DNA of 64,000 nucleotides from the NCBI GenBank assembly GCA_010015655.1, contig ML976702.1:413061-477060 (forward strand), given 5' to 3'. The position numbers were made by a program, and so were the translations under genes. Positions 1 through 12,584 of this stretch are shown here, piece after piece (the stretch's first letter is position 1; each line of letters starts with the position of its first letter). The notes under the pieces were generated by a model. That model was not told the DNA's origin. It did not search any database and saw only the letters and a list, made by a program, of their open reading frames with translations. This DNA is from Bimuria novae-zelandiae CBS 107.79 (Eukaryota > Ascomycota > Dothideomycetes > Pleosporales > Didymosphaeriaceae).

Positions 1-537
1 AGGGGAGGAGTTCTAAAAAGAAGAGGTAAGAAAGTTAAAGGCTACTACTATAGCGTATAAGAAGTAAATTATAGAAGAGAAGCGCTAAATAGTAGTAAGG
101 GAGAAGAAAGAGTAAGAGAGAAAGCATATAAAAGAGCGCTAAGCTATTAATACGCGTAAAGCTAAAAGAGCACGTAAAAAATAGTAGCGTAACTCTTAAA
201 ATAGATCTTAGACTACATAAAAATATAAGCGCAAGGCCTTATAGTAATAAAAGGTTAAAAAAAAGTAGAAACGTGGTTCTGTAGCTATGCAAAGTAGTAG
301 TATTACTTATAAGCTATACTTAGCACTTGCACCTATAGTAAATAGCCACGACTATAAAATACTTTAACTACGTAAATTTTAGTAGTAAATTCTGTCGCAT
401 AGGCCTATAGATCACTCTACTAGAAAATCTAGTAATAATAACTATTATATGTAACTCTACGGCCCTAAGTTTGCTAGTAATAACTAGGGCCAATTCCGCG
501 CGTTGGCCGACGGCGCGCGTTGGGTGCACGGGCACGG
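1..537 (+). mobile_element. E0: 3' end of a truncated pogo-like transposon
   Basis: Only the end of this element lies in the window. Positions 1-366 read, with several TAA/TAG codons in place of glutamine, as the Lys/Glu/Arg-rich coiled-coil tail typical of fungal pogo/CENP-B transposases, ending at a TAA at 364-366. The last bases before 538 (gggtgcacgggcacgg) resemble the right terminal repeat of E4. It abuts a TA dinucleotide at 538-539 that is also the left flank of E1. Identity as pogo is inferred from the tail and the terminal repeat; the catalytic domain is outside the window. Confidence 0.55.
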
Positions 538-626
538 TACCGTGTCCGTGCGCGTAATGCCCGGATTCGCGTAATGCCCGCGCAGCACCAAACACCCTAA
601 CTTCAGCACGCGATAACTCCACCAAT

Positions 627-3411
627 ATGGATCCGTATCAGGATGCGATTGATGAAATCGAATCGCGAGAGCCAGGAGAAGATTTTTCATATACAGAAGT
701 GGCTACTAGGCGTGGACTTGAGCGATCTACGTTGGGCCGAAGGCATCGGGGAGTAACGCGCCCTCGATAGGTCAAGAACATTAACTAGCAGAAACTCACC
801 CTACAGCAAGAGGAGGAGCTTGTTTAATATATTAAAAGACTTATAGAGAGATATATGCCTCCTACTAGAGAGATAATACAGAACTTCGCCTCTACGATAG
901 CAAAGGAGCCAGTTAGCAAAAGCTAGGTTACGCGCTTCATTAACCGACACAGCATTTATCTTATCTTATAATAGGCAGTCGGCATGGACAGTAATTGCCA
1001 TAAAGCTAATTTAGTAGATAAATATCGCCTCTTTTTCAACCTTCTGCACAGTAAGATAGATTAATATTATATAGATCCTCGTTATATCTACAATATAGAT
1101 AAGAAAGGCTGCCTAATCAGTATCGTTAGTAGATCAAAGAGGATATTCAGCAGACGAATGTAGGAGAAGAAGGAAGTTAGGGCATTACTCTAAGATAGCA
1201 ATCGCGCATGGATCACGCTCCTGGCATGTATCTGCGCTAATGGATCAGCTCTACCGCCAAGCCTCATCTATGAGGCTGTCAACAAGGGCATCCAATTAAG
1301 CTAGGTAGAGGATATTAAGGCAGGATATCATGAAGTCTTTATTACCTTATTACCCTCTAGCTAGACGAACAATAATATCGGGCTTGCTTAGCTTAAGCAG
1401 GTGTTTAATCGCTGTATAAAAGAGAAGACTTAACAATTATATTAACTTTTAATTATAAATAGCTACGGATCTCATGTTACTATAGACTTTATTAACTACT
1501 ATAATTAGAATAAGATCCTACTTACTATTCTGCCTCCTTATTTAACTTATACGCTTTAGCTACTTAACGTTGCGATATTTAAGCCTCTATTAACAGCCTA
1601 CTTAGCAGAGCTATTAAGATACCTTTATAGAAGCTAGGGCCTAGCTTCTATTACTAAAGACAACTTCTTCCCCCTATTCTAGAATGCGTAGAAGGCCTCC
1701 TTTAAGGAATTAACTATCCTTAGCTCTTTTAGAGCCACAGGCATATCGCCACCTAATCCTACACTAAACATTAACTTTTCCAGGTCACCGAAAGGTCAAT
1801 ATCCATTAATTTTTCGTTAAAACATAACTTAAATACCTTCGTAAATCTGTTTTCTAGCGTCCTCTTTTAGCTATAGGCGTTGTGGCAGGCGCGCTGCCCT
1901 ATTTTCTCTTTTAGCTCCTTAGTAAGCTAAAATCTTTTTAAAATAGCCCGTGCGCCGCTTAGATTTTCACGTTTAGTTAAAGGCTATAACTATAGCTAAG
2001 ACAAGGAGATAGTCGTGATACTCCTTGCTTTTATAAGATATAGGCACCTGCTAGGCCTAAATACAAAGACTCTCTATGTAAAGAGCCATGGCACGATTTA
2101 ATAGAGCACTAGCTCTTAACACTTATAATAACAAGAGCTGCCCGCAGCTCTCTAAAGACTAACTATTAGCGTCCCTAACCTAACATAACACGCAAATAAG
2201 GCAGCCAGCCTAGCCTTATATTATACGACTCTTAGGGATAAAGAAGAAGGACAGGCCTGGCTCTGCCTTCCTACTACACCTATCTCCTTCGACACAGGCA
2301 TTGCTAAGCCTGGTACAAAGGCTCTCCTCGCGCAGAGCCACGGCTCCGATTCAACAGAGCACTGGCTCTCTATACCTATCCACTCTTTCCTTTTCTTTCT
2401 TCTTACAGCACTAAACTGCCTCTAAACACACATAAAGGATTTACCCTAATGTACATACACTGCTTAGTCTCCCCAACGGGAAGGGGAGCTATAGCTTAAA
2501 ATGGTAGCAATACCCGCGCAGGCAAGAAATGCTTTCTAAGGTAGTATATTAGTACTATAATTCTATAGCTTAGCACGTCGTATATGCCCTTTAGGAGGCG
2601 AGATAGTGGACTTAATCCCTATTAACTAGACAAAAAATAAATACTAACTAACCAACTAACTAAGCCACCTAATCCTAATCTTATCCTTAATAGGTTCACC
2701 CAGGATCAAGAATTAGGCGATAACTCCTTATCAGGGCTCAGCGATCATGATTGGAGAAAGATGGATAGGCTTATACAATTAGTAGTAAAGGATTAGGGTA
2801 GTTAAGATACAAAGAAGATTCGTTAATCGCTCCACTACCTATCTGTCCAAAATGAGCTACTTAAACATGAGATGGATGGGATTAAGCAGGCACTATTTAC
2901 TAAGGAGAAGCGTAAAAAGAAGGGTAAAACTCTAGATCTTTAATAGCGCTAAGAGTATTATAGTAGGGCTATCTTATAGTTACTAAGGAAGGTAAGGGAG
3001 GCACGTGTTTATTAATCTATTAAGGAGTAAGAGGATAAGTAGCAGTAGCTTTAAAAAGTAAAGATAGTAGAGCTAAAGAAGGCAGCTAAGCTATATAAGG
3101 AGAAAATATAGCAGGAAAAGCGTGATGCGCGAGAGGTAGCTAAGAAGGCGAAGGAGAAGAAGAAAGCCAAAAAGGCAGCTTAGCGCGCTGCCCAAAAGTC
3201 TGCCCGCGATGCAGAAAAAGCTCTACAACTATCCTAAAAGGGTAAGAGAAAGGCCTCTCAGCCATCTCTACAGAGCAGAAAGCGTCAAAAACGTGTTATT
3301 AGTGCTATAGATATTAGGGAGGCCTTAGAGGGCGCATCTACTGCCCTAACCAAATCTATACGCAGCGGTCGCGACATTAAGCTTCTAAATAGATTTAAAT
3401 AGTATAAATAA
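627..3411 (+). pseudogene. E1 transposase pseudogene (HTH + DDE, pogo type)
   Basis: The reading frame starts at ATG 627 and ends at TAA 3409-3411. It encodes an N-terminal psq-like helix-turn-helix (starting MDP, with DFSY), a second CENP-B/Tc5-type HTH, then a DDE_1-type catalytic domain, then a Lys/Glu-rich coiled-coil tail. Many in-frame TAA/TAG codons replace Gln or Trp, as RIP would produce. Taking out 916 bp (the 903-bp insert plus one 13-bp target copy) leaves exactly 622 codons in one frame, so decay is by point mutation and not by frameshift. It cannot make an active transposase. Confidence 0.85.
1761..2663 (+). mobile_element. 903-bp non-autonomous retroposon inside E1
   Basis: The insert is bounded by direct copies of GCCACCTAATCCT at 1748-1760 and 2664-2676, and its 3' end carries a tail of CTAAC-type simple repeats. 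Its last 240 bp or so, from about 2420, match the 3' end of the LINE in E3 (6549-6790, opposite strand) and the two units in E4. It has no long ORF. Two homologous modules of about 80 nt lie at about 2039-2117 and 2293-2372. It is probably a SINE or a short LINE derivative moved by the LINE's machinery; that role is inferred from the shared 3' end. Confidence 0.75.
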
Positions 3412-3556
3412 ATTATAGCTATCAACTTACTACTCTATAAGAAAATCTTAGGATAATATTAATCGTAGGTGGCTTTATAGCCTTATTTCTAATAGAGCGT
3501 TTATAGTGTTGCGCGGGTATTACGCGGATCCAGGCATTACGCGCACGGACACGGTA

Positions 3557-5617
3557 ACGCGCCACCCTAATAGATATAGCACCTTAACTTTAACGCGCCG
3601 CATCTCTACTAATATGGATCCGATTAAGGCTGCAATCATCGCTATCAACTCACGAGAACCTGGAGAAACTTTCTTATATAGAAAAATTACAGAAGAATTT
3701 AGTGTTATACGGTCAACATTAACGCGCTAGCATAGACGCGCCATGTAGGCGCGTATATAGCTACTATAGACTCGCTAAAATCTTAACTAATAATAAGAAT
3801 CTAAGCTCTTATAGTATATATAGCGTCTTACTTAGAAAGGTCTACCCCCTACGCGTTAGATAATCTAAAACTTTATATTAATTATTGCTAAAAAGGATAT
3901 CTCTATGCGATAGGTTAATTACTTTATTAGGCGCTACCCCGACTCCCTAATCTTGCGATAGACAACTAGGCTAGATAGTAATCGCTATAACGCTAATTTA
4001 GGCGCAAGATATAGGCTCTACTTTAAACTTCTATATAAGAAAATTATGAAGTATGGCATAGAGCCTTAGCATACCTATAATATGGACGAAAAAGGCTTCC
4101 TACTCGGCATCACCGGTAGGTCAAAAAGGATCTTTAACAGGCCTATATATGAGAGTCGCCAAGTAAGGCAATCTATTCAAGATGGCAGTCGTGAGTAGAT
4201 CTCGCTCATCGCATGTATATGCGCCGATGGATCTACTATTAATCTATTACTAATCTATTAATCTAACGCTAAGACTCTATAATCAAGCTAGGTTAAGGAA
4301 ATTAACGTTAATTCTTATAGAGTCTTTATTACCTTATTAACCTCTAGATAGTTAAACAACAAAATAGGGCTTTAATAGCTAAAACAGGTGTTTGATCGCT
4401 GTACTAAGGAGAAGGCTTAATAGTAGTGGCGACTCTTAGTCCTTAATAGGCATAGATCTCACGTTACTATGGATTTTATTAACTACTGTAATTAGAAAAA
4501 GATCCTCTTTGCGATATTTCCCCTTTACGCCACTTATACGCTGCAGCCTCTAGACGTTTGTGTGTTTAAGTCTCTTTCTACCGCCTACTCCGACGAGCTC
4601 TCCGCATACCTGTATAGAAGTTAGGGGCTATTAATAATTGCTAAAAGAGACTTCTTTACACTATTCTAGAGGGCCTAGACAACGTTAGTTACGCTATAAT
4701 TAATTACTAAAGCTTTTAAGTATACAGGTATCTCGCCGCCAGATCCTACACTAATTTTTAGTTAATTTAATAGAAATAAGTCTCTAGAATAAAGATTACG
4801 TAAAAGCTTTACTTTAGTACTTAGCGCGTCTAATTAGCGCAAAATTAATTAGCTTTTAAAGGTTATTATTGATACAGGGGGAGGTAATAAGGCCAAGAAG
4901 CTAAGTCGCACTATACACTTAATCTCTATATAGAAGCAGCTCCTAGAGCATAAGAATTAGGGGCTATAAGAAGCCCTCACAAACCAGAAACAGCGTTAAA
5001 TAAAGGGCAGGACTCTACCTTTTGAGTAGCTAGATAAGTGGCATAGAGGATCTGTTTTCTGGTCACCTGCCTGCGTATAGAGGGCGCGCGATTCTCTCAG
5101 CCAATCAAAGGCTAAAAAGCAATAACTACAACTCTAGAAAAGTAAGCAGAGAGAGATCTAGATAGCAAATAGGTAGCTTAAAGCTTGTCTACTATAAGAG
5201 AAGCGTATTACGCGTATAATAGCTAGAAATACGCGCGCTAAGGAGAAAGCTAATTAGGCTACTAAGTAACACCTCTATTAATAGGCTCGCAAGGCTTAAT
5301 AATAACTTTAAAAACGTCTTAAAATTACTAAAAAGGGAAGCCAGAATGCTTTAAAAGCTACTTATATAATTATAAAGAGGAAGAAGCCTACGCCGGCATC
5401 TATACGCGTTAATATAATAATATCTACGCTATTAGCGCTAGCATCGCGTAGTAGCTAAATAATTAGAACACTAAGCAGATATCTATAATTTAACTAGTTA
5501 GTAATCTTCTATAGCTTTATAAAATCTTAACTCTAGAAAATTTCGCGATAAAAGCTTTTATATAAAACTCTATAGCCTCATGTTGCTGGCTACGGTGCTA
5601 GTATTGGGGTGGCGCGT
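3557..5617 (+). mobile_element. E2: second pogo-like DNA transposon family, RIP-decayed
   Basis: It starts right after the TA (3555-3556) that ends E1 and stops before TA 5618-5619. The terminal inverted repeats begin ACGCGCCACCC and run about 26 bp with few mismatches. They differ from those of E1/E3, so this is a separate family. It holds a single transposase frame and no insertion. Confidence 0.82.
3614..5458 (+). pseudogene. E2 transposase pseudogene
   Basis: The frame from ATG 3614 to TAA 5456-5458 is 614 codons plus stop without any net frameshift. It has the same plan as E1: N-terminal HTH region (MDPIKAAI...), catalytic core with the first Asp in an MDEKGF motif, and a basic coiled-coil tail. 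Dozens of in-frame TAA/TAG codons interrupt it. The second catalytic Asp of the family (DGYGSH in E5) reads as Asn here, a G-to-A change. Dead copy. Confidence 0.8.
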
Positions 5618-5619
5618 TA

Positions 5620-5655
5620 GTGTCGCGGCGCACTAACTGTCTTGGCAGGGTACGG
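5620..5655. other. 36-nt scrap between E2 and E3
   Basis: This short piece lies between the TA that ends E2 and the TA that starts E3 (5656-5657). It matches neither terminal repeat. It may be the only original host DNA left of E3, or the edge of a lost element. Confidence 0.4.
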
Positions 5656-6548
5656 TACCGTATCCGTGCGCGTAATGCCCGGATTCGCGTAATGCCCGCG
5701 CAACACCATAAACGCTCTATTAGAAATAAGGCTATAGAGCCACCTATGATTAATATTATCCCAAGATTTTCTTATAGAGTAGTAAGTTAATAGCTACAAT
5801 TTATTTGCACTATTTAAATCTATCTAGAAGCTTAATATCGCGACCGCTGCGTGTAGATTTAGTTAGGGCAGTAGATGCGCCCTCTAAGGCCTCCCCAACA
5901 TTTATAGCACTAATAACACGTTTTTAACGCTTTCTACTCTGTAGAGATGGCTGAGAGGCCTTTCTCTTACCCTTTTGGGATAGTTGTAGAGCTTTTTCTG
6001 CATCGCGGGCAGACTTTTGGGCAGCGCGCTAAGCTGCCTTTTTGGCTCTCTCCTTCTCCTTTGCCTTCTTAGCTGCCTCTCGCGCATTACGCTTTTCCTG
6101 CTATATTTTCTCCTTATATAGCTTAGCTGCCTTCTTTAGCTCTACTATCTTTACTTTTTAAAGCTACTACTACTTATCCTCTTGCTCCTTAATAGATTAA
6201 TAAACACGTGCCTCCCTTACCTTCCTTAGTAACTATAAGATAGCCCTACTATAATACTCTTAGCACTATTAGAGATCTAGAGTCTTGCCCTTCTTTCTAC
6301 GCTTCTCCTTAGTAAATAGTGCCTGCTTAATCCCATCCATCTCATGTTTAAGTAGCTCATTTTAGACAGATAGGTGGTAAAGCGATTAACGAATCTTCTT
6401 TATATCTTAACTACCCTAATCCTTTACTACTAATTATATAAGCCTATCCATCTTTCTCTAATCATGATCGCTGAGCCCTGATGAGGAGTTATCGCCTGAT
6501 TCTTAATCCTAGGTGAACCTATTAAGGATAGGATTAGGATTAGGTGGC

Positions 6549-9500
6549 TTGGTTAGTTAGTTGGTATTCATTTTACGTCTCTTTAATAGGGATTAAGTCC
6601 ACCATCTCGCCTCCCAAAGGGCATATACGACGTGCTAAGCTATAGAATTACAGTACTAATATACTACCCTAGAAAGCATTTCTTGCCTGCGCGGGTATTA
6701 CTACCATTTCGGAACTACAGCTCCCCTTCTAGTTAGGGAGGCTAAGCGATGTATATACATTAGGGTAGTTTCCTTACATTTTAAGGCATCTATATGCTAA
6801 GAAAGAGAGAGAGCGAGTGTGTGTGTGTATATATATATGTGTGTAGGGGGAGGAGAAAGAGAGGAAGAGGGGTAGAGAGTATTATAGCTATTATGCTAGA
6901 CCTAGTTCTTGCTAGGTGCTGCATTGCTTATTACTATTGCAGGGCTACAGGAGCTAGCGGGGACAAATCTTAGTGTAGTACTATATAAGTTAGGTAAAGG
7001 CTTTAAAGGCCTCTAGATCCCCCAGCAGCACCGCAGTATACGCCAGGCCATTAGCCCGGCTAGATAGTAGTGTAGGTAGTCGAAGTGGCCATCTACTAAA
7101 GGCCCCTAGGGTCTTGCGGCAGAGCGCAAGGTGCTCTAGTGTCTTATCTTATCCGCATAAGCAGGTAAGGTTTATATCCTTATAGTTATACTTTTAGTAG
7201 TACCAGGCAAAATCCCCATGTCTAGACCAGATAGAAAGTAGTCTGGCTAGGATAGCTCTTAGTAAGTCTAGTTCCTTTAGACTATTGCGTGGTACATAGT
7301 CTAGGTGCCAGCTTTTGTACCATCTAGAGAGTTTGTTCTTTTTGTCAGACCACTAGATCTACTATGTGTGTTATAATATCTTGCGGGCAATTGTCTTAAT
7401 GCCTAAAAGTATAGGCAGAGCAGCTTTACCCGTTAAGGGTAATAGGTATTAGGCTTCTAGGTTAGCTAATCTGTCTACTGCCTTATTTCCTTTAATGCCT
7501 AGGTGTCTAGGGGCCTATTTAATAGAGACGTCGTAAGTCTCCATAGCGCCATAGCACTCTAAAAAGGCCTATTAAGAGGTAGGGGGTGAATCGCCCCTTA
7601 GGCACTATATAACTAAGGTGCTGTCTATACATAGCTAGATTCGACAGGTATTAAACTCTAGTTATCTTATAGTGTGCTAGAAGCCTCTCTATGCTCCTAC
7701 TGCCTTAGCGTTAAAGATATGCAAGATAGAGTTAAGTGACCCGCGTCTAGTCTATAATTACTTTCTGTTCTAATACACTATAAAGCCGTAGGTCACCCGC
7801 TTTTCTCCTTCCTTTGTGTACTATTCAGAGCCATCTAAGAAGATAGTCACGTCTAGTAGTGGGAGATAGGCCCACTATATATTAAAAGCCTTAGCTATAG
7901 TCTTCTTATCTATACTAAGCGTTGGGTTAGTTTAGCAGCCAGTTAAGTAGTAAGGGGCTATAAGTATAGTCCTAAAGATCTCTAGTAGAAGAAATACTAT
8001 CTGTTAGACTTTTATCTTAACTCGCTAGGGTTGTCCAGTTTTTACGCCCCTGTTTACTATATATACTAATGTGCGCCTAGTAAGAGGATAGTCTATATTT
8101 ATAGTTCGTAAGTAGGTTATAAATCTAAGTTTAGCTTCCTCTAGTGCTACTACTATAGATAATAGTCCGGCGTCTTAAAAGAGTGCAGCTATAGGGGTTA
8201 TTCTCTACGCTAGTAGAATGCCCCTTGCTGCTATAGCTAGTGTCTTGTCTATAGTAGCTATATACTATCTAATATAAGCGCTAACCTCTTAAGGCCTGCC
8301 TGGTTTAAGTGTATGTGGCTGTTTAGTGCGGCCTCTGTACCAGTATTTAGTCCCATACAGAAGCGACGGGTATACACAGGCAATAGTGGCCTTACAGAGG
8401 GAGCTAGCTAGTGGTCCATAGGTAGTCCTAGCCAGACTATAAATATAATAGGCTACCCTAGCAGCTTTTATAGTGCGTGTGGCTATATATCGTCTAAAGG
8501 TAAGTCTACGGTCAAACCACACTCCTAACTAACGCAGGGCTAGCTAGCTATACTCTCTACCTAGGAGGATAGGGTAGATTATAAGCTACTTATCTATAAT
8601 ATATAGTAGTGCGTAGCTGCTTCGCTGTCTAGTTAGGTGTATCATTTCCTACTTTTCTAGGGCAAAGGTAACCTTATTAGCCTCGCCCCATGCTCTAATC
8701 TGCCTTAGATCTAATACTAGGAGCTCGACGTTATCGTCCATAGAGTGTAAGGCCCGGTATAGACATATGTCGTCTGCATATCCAAACCTCCGTTCTATAT
8801 CCATAGATAGTAGCTCTGCTAGGTACAGTGTATATAGGACAGGGGAGAGAGGCGAGCCTTAGGGTGTGCCACAGGCGACAGGGTAGCTAGGGGTAGTAAC
8901 CTGTCCAAGGCGGACCTAAACCCTCCAGTTAGTAAGGAATGAGTCTATAAAGAGCATAGTCCTTTATGGCCAGCCCTATTAGGCCATCCAGTGTAGCAGG
9001 CGGTTCTTAAGGAGCGCATTAAAGGCGCCTTAAACATCTAGGGTAACTATAGTAACATGCTTTCTAAGTACCCATGCTGCTTCAGTGTCGTAGGTAAACG
9101 CTATAGTAAGGTCTACTACAAAGCGCTTTAAAAGGGCGCCGCCATGCTAGGGGCTAAAGATCTTATATATTATAGTAGTCCACGCAATTCGTCTAGCCAC
9201 TATTCGTTTAAGTCCCTTTCTAATATAAGAGAGAAGCGCTATAGGTCTCCAGGAGCAAGGTAATATTTAGTCTATCTTCCCTATCTTTAGTATTATTACT
9301 ACCTTAGCAAGCTTCTACTATACTAAGAAGTAGTTAAGCTTAAGGCATCGCTAGAAGATTCTTCGTATAAGTTCCCTAACCTAAGCCCAGCAGGCACGGA
9401 GTAGTTATATAGTAAAGCGGTTAGTGCCTGGTAAGGTGCTCAAGACTCCTACTATGTTTCGTTTAGTTTCCTCTAGTGAGATATGTGTGCTCCACGGGAG

Positions 9501-12500
9501 GGCATCTACATTCTCCTAGTCTAGGTAGTGTCTAAGGTTATCCTCTACTATGTACTAGTTAAGGACTTCCTCTCTAAGAGCCTCTGCCTTCTCTAGGGGG
9601 TCTGATATTGTCCTATTATTCACGATAAGAGGAGTGTCCTGGTTCTCTAGTGTAAGCTTATGCCAGGCAATAATCTTAAACAGGTCCTTATTATCCTTAG
9701 CATTATTAATAACATGCCTCTAGTACTGCCTCTTAGCCTATTAGATAGTAGTCTTAAAGGCCTGTCTCTCCTCTAGTAGACTGCCAGAGCAGAGCAGCCT
9801 AGCATATTTATAGGCCTAGTAGGCAGTTTTGCACTCCTTGGTCCACCATAGTACAGCGCGGCCTTCCTTGCAGTCGAGCTTGCCTGCTGTCTGTACAGAG
9901 TGCTATATGGTCTCTGTGAGCAGCGTAACGCATTCCTCTAGCTATGCTGCATCCTGTATTGCAAGCAGGTCTGGGATATTCTAAACACCTATTTCTACCA
10001 GCCCAGTGAATTTAGGTAGGCTTGCCTTGGGGACTCTATAGTGGTACTGTTCTAGATGCGGAGTGCCTAGTGTGGAGAGAGGGACAGAGGTTACTATTAT
10101 CTCATAGTCTAAGCCGCTATGCATGCTAGCATCAACAGCAGACTAGGCAAATAAGATATTAAAGAAGGTAAGGTTAAGGACATAGCTAGCGCAGTGTGTT
10201 AGCTGCCCTAGCACACTAATATAGTCTATAGACGCGTTAGCAGCCCATCTAGCTAGCTCTACACCTCCGTTAGCTATAGTAGTAGTAGGCTTAAAGAATT
10301 CATGTCTAGCGTTAAAGTCTCCTCCTATAAGGCAGAGTTGAGGGGGTATAAGATATATAACGTATTAGATAACGTGTAGGGTGTGTGGCTGTCTATAGCA
10401 GTTAAGTATTACCACTCCATTCACTACAGCCCACAGCATGTCTGGGTAGTTAAGGCTCTCTCTAGCCTGGTATCGTAGGTGGCATCCTTTGCGGATATAG
10501 GTCATCACCCTAGGGCGGGCTGAGCCTGGTGTATTGGGGCTGTCCCAGGTGCTGATGGGTGCTAGGTGTGTAAAACCAAGGTGGGTGGAAGTTCTTAAGT
10601 TGGCACATGTAAAGGGCTCTTAAACACACACAACATCTATACCCTTCTAAAACGCCACCTCTAGTATTATAATGTACCAAGGTAAGCTCCTACTAACATT
10701 AGCCTAGCATACACGTAGTTGTTTGCTTAACAGGCTAGGCTATTAATGCCTGGTGTTGGCTAGGATATTATAAGGGTATTCTAGCATAATAATGGCGGGT
10801 CATCGCTTATACTAGCGTCTTCCCTCTCTAAGGTAGACAGGTTAGTGTAAATAGTTAATTATAGACAAATGCTGCCAACAGACAGTTATTCTACATTAAG
10901 GCTCCTCTGGCCTATAGCGGCCCGCCTTAGTCTCTTTTCTCTACCAGTAGTAGAGGAGGATATATAGGAGGCAGTAGTTATGGAAGGTATAGCCCTGCTT
11001 TCTCCTTCTTGCCTCTGGGCAGAAAGGTGGGAAGGCACTGTCTCTAATACCTCCATAAAAAGAGCCTTAGGCTAAAGTATTACCTGTTTAAGGGCCACTT
11101 TAACTATCCTATAGAGGTGCTGCTATGCTATTTTGCCTGCGCGACAGATAGCCTTTAGCTTAGTCTTTATAGGCTTAGTAATGTGTCCGTTAACCCGGCG
11201 AGGAGCTGCCAGGCAGTTAGTATAACTAGCTAAATAAGGGCCATAACAGTTAGCACACATAGCTTTATAGGCACAACTATCTCCGTACTATCCTTAGTAT
11301 CTATTCATACGGTCCCCGCAGTGTGCACAGCAGGCTACTCGGGTATAGTAGACAGCGTTACAATAGCCCTGGCAGCCTAGGTTATATCACTATATAGTAG
11401 GATACTTATAGATTTCCTTCGAGAATTGGCTAGTGCCAAAGAGCCAGAACGAGCGGACTGGCTCCTTATATAAAACAATCCAGGTAGTAAGGCCATGCTA
11501 ATTCGCCCTATGTCGTAAGGTCCTGCAACTAACTAGCTACTTACCTATTTACAAGCAGACCTCTTCCTCTACTAGCTAGGTAGTAGTTAGTAGTTCTGTG
11601 CCGTCCAGGGTCTAAAAAGAGCTAGGTACTCCTTATACTGCGTAGTTAGTCCAGCGTTCTAGGATCCTCACCGCGTCTCCGTCTAGCGCTCTTACTAGAA
11701 GTTCCTGGTTTTCTTAAGTTAGAAGTCAGCCCCAAATATTCTCATTTGCTGGGGTAATCGCCCAGCCTATGTTAATTAGTAATGCAATAGGTATGTCTTT
11801 AAGGGTAAGTCCTGCTATACTCTTACATATTACCTACCTTACTATAAAGGGTAAGGGTTGTTGCAGTCGCATTACCAGGTTAAAGATAGCTACAAATATT
11901 TAATTATCTTCTTTTAGCTTAGCGGGCGGGTTAGGCCGGGGCCTAGCAGGGATTAGGGGTTAACTGCCACCCCTATCTAAGATCTAAGGGTCTCTAGCTA
12001 CGTCCGCCCAAGAGCGGCGTCCCAACTCTTAGCTCTTAGGGTTGCTGTAACCAGTGTCGCTACTCTAGCAGGAGCTAGGGGGGGAGTTGCTTAGGGAGAG
12101 CAAAATTAGAGCCTAGATAACTCTCTACTACAGCTCCTTAGCAATCTTAGCCTCTTAAGGGTTAGTATAGCTCTCTGCGTGTTAGTCTACCGCTACTACA
12201 AAAGCCGTAGTAATAGTGTTCCACAGCTAGGCAATCTACTAAGTCTCGGTAATATAACGTTAGACAGCATTAGAGACGCGAGGTTTAGGAGCGCCCCTAC
12301 TAAGGTTCTGGCTACTTAGAAGGGGTGCACGGTAATGCATGTCCTCCTAGGGCCGTCTTAGAGCGCGTGTATAAAGCTGCTAAGGGATCACAGGGTCTAG
12401 GGACCCTGTGTGCTAGGAGGAGGAAGACTCTACTATCCTAACAAGCTCCTTTGCGCGTCTGCGCGGAGGGCTAGGCGGACGTTAGAGGTACTCCCAGAAT

Positions 12501-12584
12501 TAGCGCAGTGAGCTTGTTTAGTTGCTAGGATTATTAGGGTCTTTAGAGAGGATATCTAAAAATCGAAAAGTTAGTGTTTAGTGT
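6549..12584 (-). mobile_element. Tad1-like non-LTR retrotransposon (LINE), RIP-decayed, about 6.0 kb
   Basis: It is flanked by AGGATTAGGTGGC at 6536-6548 and 12,585-12,597, the same 13-bp site used in E1 and E4. It is transcribed leftward: 5' end near 12,584, simple-repeat 3' tail near 6549. Degraded frames show a Cys-rich, zinc-knuckle-like ORF1 near 11,260-11,390, an endonuclease-like part near 10,000-10,700, a reverse transcriptase with a YADD motif at 8769-8780, a typical post-RT segment at 8289-8522, and an RNase H-like motif (LDGSE) near 7,830. That order fits Tad1/I-clade LINEs of ascomycetes. Many stops; not functional. Confidence 0.8.
6795..6865. repeat. GA/GT/AT microsatellite cluster in the LINE 3' region
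   Basis: Runs of GA, GT and AT dinucleotides followed by a purine-rich stretch lie just upstream of the conserved LINE 3' end. No function can be assigned. Confidence 0.6.

Larger units (their letters stand above)
540..3554 (+). mobile_element. E1: pogo/CENP-B-like DNA transposon, RIP-decayed
   Basis: A complete element flanked by TA at 538-539 and 3555-3556, the target duplication expected for the Tc1/mariner/pogo superfamily. The terminal inverted repeats of about 50 bp begin CCGTGTCCGTGCGCG and are nearly perfect between the two ends. Each holds two copies of GCGTAATGCCCG whose starts lie 17 bp apart (552-563 and 569-580 on the left). Inside is one transposase gene interrupted by a 903-bp retroelement. 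It is the same family as E3, and related to E4. Confidence 0.88.
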
